NCBI GenBank assembly: GCA_032173965.1
Contig: CM063283.1
Coordinates: forward strand, 107,718,108-107,782,107
DNA length: 64,000 nucleotides
Source of the DNA: Sitta carolinensis
Lineage: Eukaryota > Chordata > Aves > Passeriformes > Sittidae
Reading direction: 5' to 3'
Shown here: one piece after another, positions 59,126 to 64,000 of the stretch
How the letters are laid out: each line of letters opens with the position of its first letter
Position numbering within the stretch: the stretch's first letter is position 1
The notes under the pieces: model-generated
Told to the model about the DNA's origin: nothing
What the model saw: the letters and a program-made list of their open reading frames with translations, nothing else
Database searches by the model: none
Position numbers and translations under genes: made by a program

Positions 59126-60455
59126 TGTTCTAGTTTGACCAGCCCAGGGAAGTGAGTTGGCTTGGTAAAAGACTGGCATTTTATTGGACCAATGGGAAAG
59201 CATTTTCTAGTGTTAATCCCTTTGAAAGCAGCCTGGGCAGGTCTCTTTCCTCCCGGCTGTCAGAGCACACACCTCTCCTCTCTCAACCCTGGCCCAGTGC
59301 GGAGGGGGAGGGCACACGGGCCAGGCAGGCTCGGCTGATTGGGGAACATCTGCCAGCAGGGAATTTGCTCTGCTGCTGGCTCGAGCTGAACTTTACCTTT
59401 GCTGTGTCTGGTGAGAGAGGGAGGGGAAGGGGAGGCACGATGAGGCAGGCTGGAACACCTGATGAGACTGAGGGGTGGAGGAGAATTTCAGAAATCTGTC
59501 CAACCTTCCGTGGCTGCTTTCTGGGCCTGAACCCTCTGAGAGTCCCCCCAGCACGGCTTTGAAACATGACACCATGGACTGCCTTCTTGTTAACTCCTTC
59601 AGTGCATCAGTGCACAGATAGAACTTAGAAAGCCTCCATCCTCTCTGCAGTGAGAGAAATTAGAATGTAAATGTGTAAAGACCACATGAAGTATCAAAGT
59701 CAGTCAAGAAAGAGTGAAAGTCCATGTGGAAAGAGTGTAGGAAGTTACTTTTGAATTATAAAAAACTTTTGTAAGCTATGGTGGTTGGTTATAACATATT
59801 AAAATGTTTCCTTTAAACCATAAAGAAGTATGGGAGAGATAAAAGAGTTCAAGTTGTAGATCTGAGCAAAGGAGTGAAATGTTGAAGGGACTGTTGACTT
59901 CATGAGAAGTTGAACAGAGAGATGAAGTGATAAAGACTCTTTGCCCTCGGAAAATAAGCGAATCTCTGTTCCTTAGAGGTGAAGGTAGTCCCAAAAACAA
60001 AGAAAACCTTTGTTTTGGACATGTTTATCTTTAAACTAGACCCTATACATCGATGTAGTCCAGAGACACAATTGTGAACATGAGAGGAATTTCATGAATG
60101 CAAAAGGATCCTACGGTTGCTGTTCACGAAGAATGGATTTACAAGAGAACTGTTTTCTTGTGGAGAAATTTACCATAGTGAACGAGAGGTGCTTCCCTCC
60201 CTAGATGAACTGAAAAAGACTGTTTTACAAGTGGAAAACTGACTGAGATTTCTGAGTGTTGTTTTCTTTACATTGTTGGCTGGGAGAAAAGAAAGGGTGG
60301 GGAGGGAGGAAGAGTGTTTTGAAGGTTCCATCCTCATTCTTGTTGTTTTTCTTTCTTTTAATATTAGTTAATAAAGTCTTATTACTTTTAAGCTCAAGCC
60401 TGCTTTACTCTTGATTGAAAATTTTAAAATTGGCAAAAAAAGTCAAACTAGAACA
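59126..60455 (+). mobile_element. Solo LTR of an endogenous retrovirus (ERVL-like), about 1.33 kb
   Basis: The ends are perfect 14-bp inverted repeats, TGTTCTAGTTTGAC at 59126 and its complement at 60442-60455. The flanks GTTAT and GATAT suggest a 5-bp target-site duplication with one mismatch. AATAAA lies at 60370-60375, preceded by the GGGTGGGGAGGGAGGAAGAG region that matches the LTR at 35.8-37.2 kb. No viral open reading frames are present. It is probably inside an RPGR intron and antisense to it. Confidence 0.8.
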
Positions 60456-63400
60456 GATATCTAAAGGTTTCTCCACCCAGCAACTCAGAACATATTTTTG
60501 TTTATTTCCTGAGATAAGTCAACATCTGAAATAGCTCAGATGTACTACAACATTCATATACAAAACAGTTACCTTCTATAAGAGTTTTCTTTCTTTGGAG
60601 AACAAATAGAAAATATAAATTTACAAGCAAAAATAGGGAAAAAAAGCTTCTTTAGAACTAGAAAGAATTTTTAAGGTGTTTTGTGAATATCATAAAACAA
60701 GTTAGAGACTGTTTACATCAAGTATAATCTCTTATATTCAGTCACTCAGAAACAGCATACCAAAATAACTCCTGGGTACTTGAGCAAAATAGGAGAAATA
60801 TAATGAGCAACTCCAGAATATGTTGGCATTATCTGAAAAACTTACTGTGTCTCTGGAAGATATTATGCTGTATAAAATGAATTCTTAATGCTAATTTAAG
60901 ACACACAGAAAAAAAATACTTGGGAATATTGGCCCACACTTGGATGCAGATTGTGCATATTTTCCAAATCCTTATAGAAAAAATTTTAGTGTCTGGAGTT
61001 TGTCATGCAGCTCCCACATATTTGCAAGTGAATGAGGACAGTCACAACTTTCTGTTTTTATTGTGCACATAGTTTAGAGTACTGCATGTCTCTCCCAAAT
61101 CCCGTACTTTTCATTAATATCCTGCCTTAATCATGCTGGCTTTTATTCAGTGCTTCAATAAAATTACTGGTAAAGGCAAATTTTTGCCAAAGCACCAAAG
61201 CAGGCAGGAAGGTTTTTTGAGATTCTCTGACTCTGTACATGCCTCAAAGAGCTGGTCCATGAGTCATTGCTGCAACATCCACAGACTGCAAGACTGGGTC
61301 TCAGGGGAGAGTCCCCATTTCAAAATACTCTGATGTAAAAGTGATAATTTTTACACAACCATCACTAATCTTTAAGCCCATTCTCATTTTACAGATTTTT
61401 CAAGGCACACCCAACTCAGCTTCCCCATGGAATTGTTCTCCATGTTGTGCCAGCACTTGTTGAAGTTCTCCCTCAGCCACTGCAAGGCTGGCTTTAAAGC
61501 ACAGCTTGACTTCTTTCTGCACCCTTGATACAGGACACGTTCAGTTTTGCCTTGTTCTTTTTCTCCTCACAGATGATAATGAAGTGCCTTGTAAAAGAGG
61601 TTAAATTTTGCAGCAGTTCTGTTGCTGTGTTTCTAATTATGAAAGTAGTTTTGTGCCTTGGATAGATGCTGGATAGAATGAAAGTGAAGTATTTTATACT
61701 TCCTGTACGAAAGCCAGGCTCTGCCAGGGTGGCTCACAAGCTCCTTTTAGGTTGGTATTTATTGTTCACTTTCCAGTCGAACAGCACAGGCTCTGGTACT
61801 AACATTACTACACAGGGCATTTGAAATATTACTCTTCAATACTACCGTGATCTATATCCCTACAAAAACCAAAGGCTTTGTTTAATATAAAATTCTTTTT
61901 AAAGCCACCTTTGTTTCTCTCTCACACACTTTCCATATGACAGCACAAATACTTTACATTTCACACAAAGCACAAATGAGACTCTGTGTGAAAGATGTGG
62001 CAGTCATGACAAATTATAAGGCTCTAAATCCATACCATTGAACCTGGGACACTCCAGCAGACAGCCCTGCAACCCACCACAGACCAAAGGAGTCATTTCT
62101 GATTTTTCAATGCTGGCAAACTAAAGAACCAGAATGATAAATATTTTTACACATTTCAGGGCCCTGATAAGAATTATTTTAACTAAGCATGGGAGTTTGA
62201 GATAACAGTATTAATATTTGTTTAAATTATTATAGCATGAGATTGACAAGCAAAAAAGCAATGAGCATTATCATAAATCCTTAAGAAAAGAGAGCGATCA
62301 AGTGTACTTGGTTCTTCTTTTGGCAATAAAAAAATAAAACCTCTGTTGCTCTCTGCAATGCAATTTTCTGATGCCAAAGCTGTCTCTCCAAAATCCTTTC
62401 AATATGCAAAACATTAACCTCTCCTGTCTCCATTAAAACATAAAGAAGTGTATAAGAATGTTACAGCTCAGTTAGTGACTTTGGATCCCAAACCTGCTCA
62501 GAACTTTACTGAGCACAATTCTATGTGTTTGCCATTTGTGCAAGCAAAGAATTTGCTCAGTTGCTCACAGAATGCCACAGTACTAAACACTGTCACTTCC
62601 ACAATTAGAAATTAGATGAAAAATTACCCTTTCACATTTACATTGCCCTTTTTTGGCCTTTTTACAGACCCTTAATGTTATATGAGATAGGATCTACAAG
62701 GTAGGGACATCTTGGGGGAAAATAAGCTAAAATTTATATTAAAAGATGCCTAAAGGTAAGAAAAACTAGGAGGGAAAAGAACTTAATAGCAATGAAAACA
62801 AAAACTAGATGTCCTTTCTGCATAATTCTGAAAGGCCTTGTTCTAAAGAATATCCATCTACGAAACTGGATCAAAAAATAACAAGTGAAACCAAGACATT
62901 TGATGTAGCTTGGAGAAGGAAATTTTTGTTATTCAGCATCAATCATGCAACAAGATCTGCTATCTGAATAAATGGTTTGATATGTTCAGCTTTAATGGAG
63001 AAACTTACCCGCTGAAATTCTGCAGGCACAAGAGAAGAGCTGCACTATAGAATATTCCAAAGTCACCCAGAGCACCCTCACCTCTAACCAGAGCTGAGAG
63101 GCAGCAGCATTCCTGCACCCCTGGAAAGTGCCCGAGGTGTTTGTGTTGGATACCTGCTGTAAAAGGCAGCAGGTGCATCTGTAATTCTGAATGTGTCTGG
63201 GAGGCTGTGCAGGGGATTAAAACTCCTGAGATGAGCAGCAGGGCGTGCCTAGAAATTCAGGTGTTAATTAAGACTTTAAGGATGTCCAGTGTTGCTGTCA
63301 ACTGCTGTGCTGCTGCTCTTGAATTAAACATGTAGGTGGTTGATTGCTGATTAACTCTAATTAATAAATCAATAATCCACTTATTCTAGACTTAAACCAC

Positions 63401-63630
63401 AGAACCGAACAGTTTTTCCCACGTGACAATCATTAGAGAATAAATCATGAAAAGGGAATAAATGCTTTTTTTCTAGTACAAGAACACAAAGACATCAAAT
63501 GATGCAAATAAAAAGAAAAGTTACTTCTCCAGTGTGTAAAGAAATCTAAGAATTATTTTCTAAAACATGCTAAACAGGTTAACAATTGATTGAAAGAAAT
63601 TCATGTGAAGAAAATGGATGTTAAATGTAA

Positions 63631-63690
63631 TACATATGTAATGCATATGTAACAGATATATACATATAATACATAAATGGAATACATATC
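63631..63690. repeat. ATACAT/ATATGT-rich stretch
   Basis: Imperfect repeats of ATACATATGTAA type over about 60 bp, near the right edge. Confidence 0.7.
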
Positions 63691-64000
63691 TCTTCTGAAC
63701 CACAAATTATTGAAAATGCTGAGTATATTCCATACACTGAATGATTACAGCGGCGAAGTAACAGTACATGTTTGTGCTACTCTAATATTCTAATTTATTT
63801 TGTTTTTCCCAGGCACTCACCAGTAGCCACTGGTAGAAAAAAGATGGATAGAGCTTTGGTCTGGGTAATTGTCTGTTGTTTTCTTTCTCTAATGCAGAAA
63901 TTTTTTTTATGTTAAAAACTAACTCAGGACTATTTCTGTCATGTTTCTTCAGTACTGCATATAAATCTGTATGCCGTAACAAATACCAAGGAGACACTAA

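Larger units (their letters stand above)
52767..64000 (-). other. Presumed RPGR intron sequence to the right edge, exons unresolved
   Basis: This region contains a CR1 LINE (54248-55885), a solo LTR (59126-60455) and TA-rich simple repeats. The middle coding exons of RPGR are poorly conserved and I could not identify any with confidence. Possible small exons at 63009-63019 and within 63782-63997 are reported as findings. Elsewhere I see nothing nameable. Confidence 0.5.

Noticed and set aside
59152..59562. 136-codon plus-strand frame
   Set aside because: It lies within the 5' part of a solo LTR and shows no retroviral or cellular domain.

Overview
This is a vertebrate nuclear window, most likely from a bird and probably a songbird. 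The evidence is a long CR1 LINE with a readable reverse-transcriptase domain, several CR1 3' tails, two solo LTRs of one endogenous-retrovirus superfamily, and a conserved gene pair. Nearly all of the DNA is intron or intergenic sequence. I found no rRNA, tRNA, CRISPR array or prokaryotic feature.

Two protein-coding genes are supported, both on the minus strand. The first is SRPX (sushi-repeat-containing protein), with nine coding exons between 40703 (ATG) and 694. Its final exon lies off the left edge. Every intron is GT-AG and every reading phase joins: signal peptide, short acidic linker, sushi 1, sushi 2, HYR domain split over two exons, sushi 3, then most of the C-terminal DUF4174-like domain. 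The second is the 3' part of RPGR. Four phase-consistent exons run from 52766 to the stop at 49293: a glutamate-rich exon (42 of 92 residues Glu), two small exons, and a last exon ending in the CaaX-type tetrapeptide CILL. Its RCC1-like propeller exons would lie beyond the right edge. As I recall it, human Xp11.4 has the same SRPX-RPGR order and relative orientation.

Layout: 1-10174 holds SRPX exons 4-9 and a 1.4-kb minisatellite in intron 4. 10175-16709 holds exons 2-3. 16710-40633 is the 24-kb intron 1, which contains CR1 fragments, a solo LTR and a near-perfect second copy of SRPX exon 1. 40270-40950 is the SRPX CpG island and first exon. 40929-49292 is intergenic sequence plus the unresolved RPGR 3' UTR. 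49293-64000 holds RPGR exons and introns with a CR1 (54.2-55.9 kb) and a solo LTR (59.1-60.5 kb).

Two structures stand out. (1) The minisatellite abutting SRPX exon 4 consists of about 65 tandem copies of that exon's own 5' splice site. Nearly every 20-22 bp unit carries GGTGAGTG on the transcript strand, giving a run of potential decoy donors. (2) A 296-bp block with the SRPX 5' flank, 5' UTR and complete coding part of exon 1 is repeated inside intron 1 with 294/296 identity and the same orientation. It stops exactly at the exon-intron junction, so it lacks the splice donor, and it changes a signal-peptide leucine to proline. All assignments come from reading the sequence and remembered family knowledge; no database search was run.
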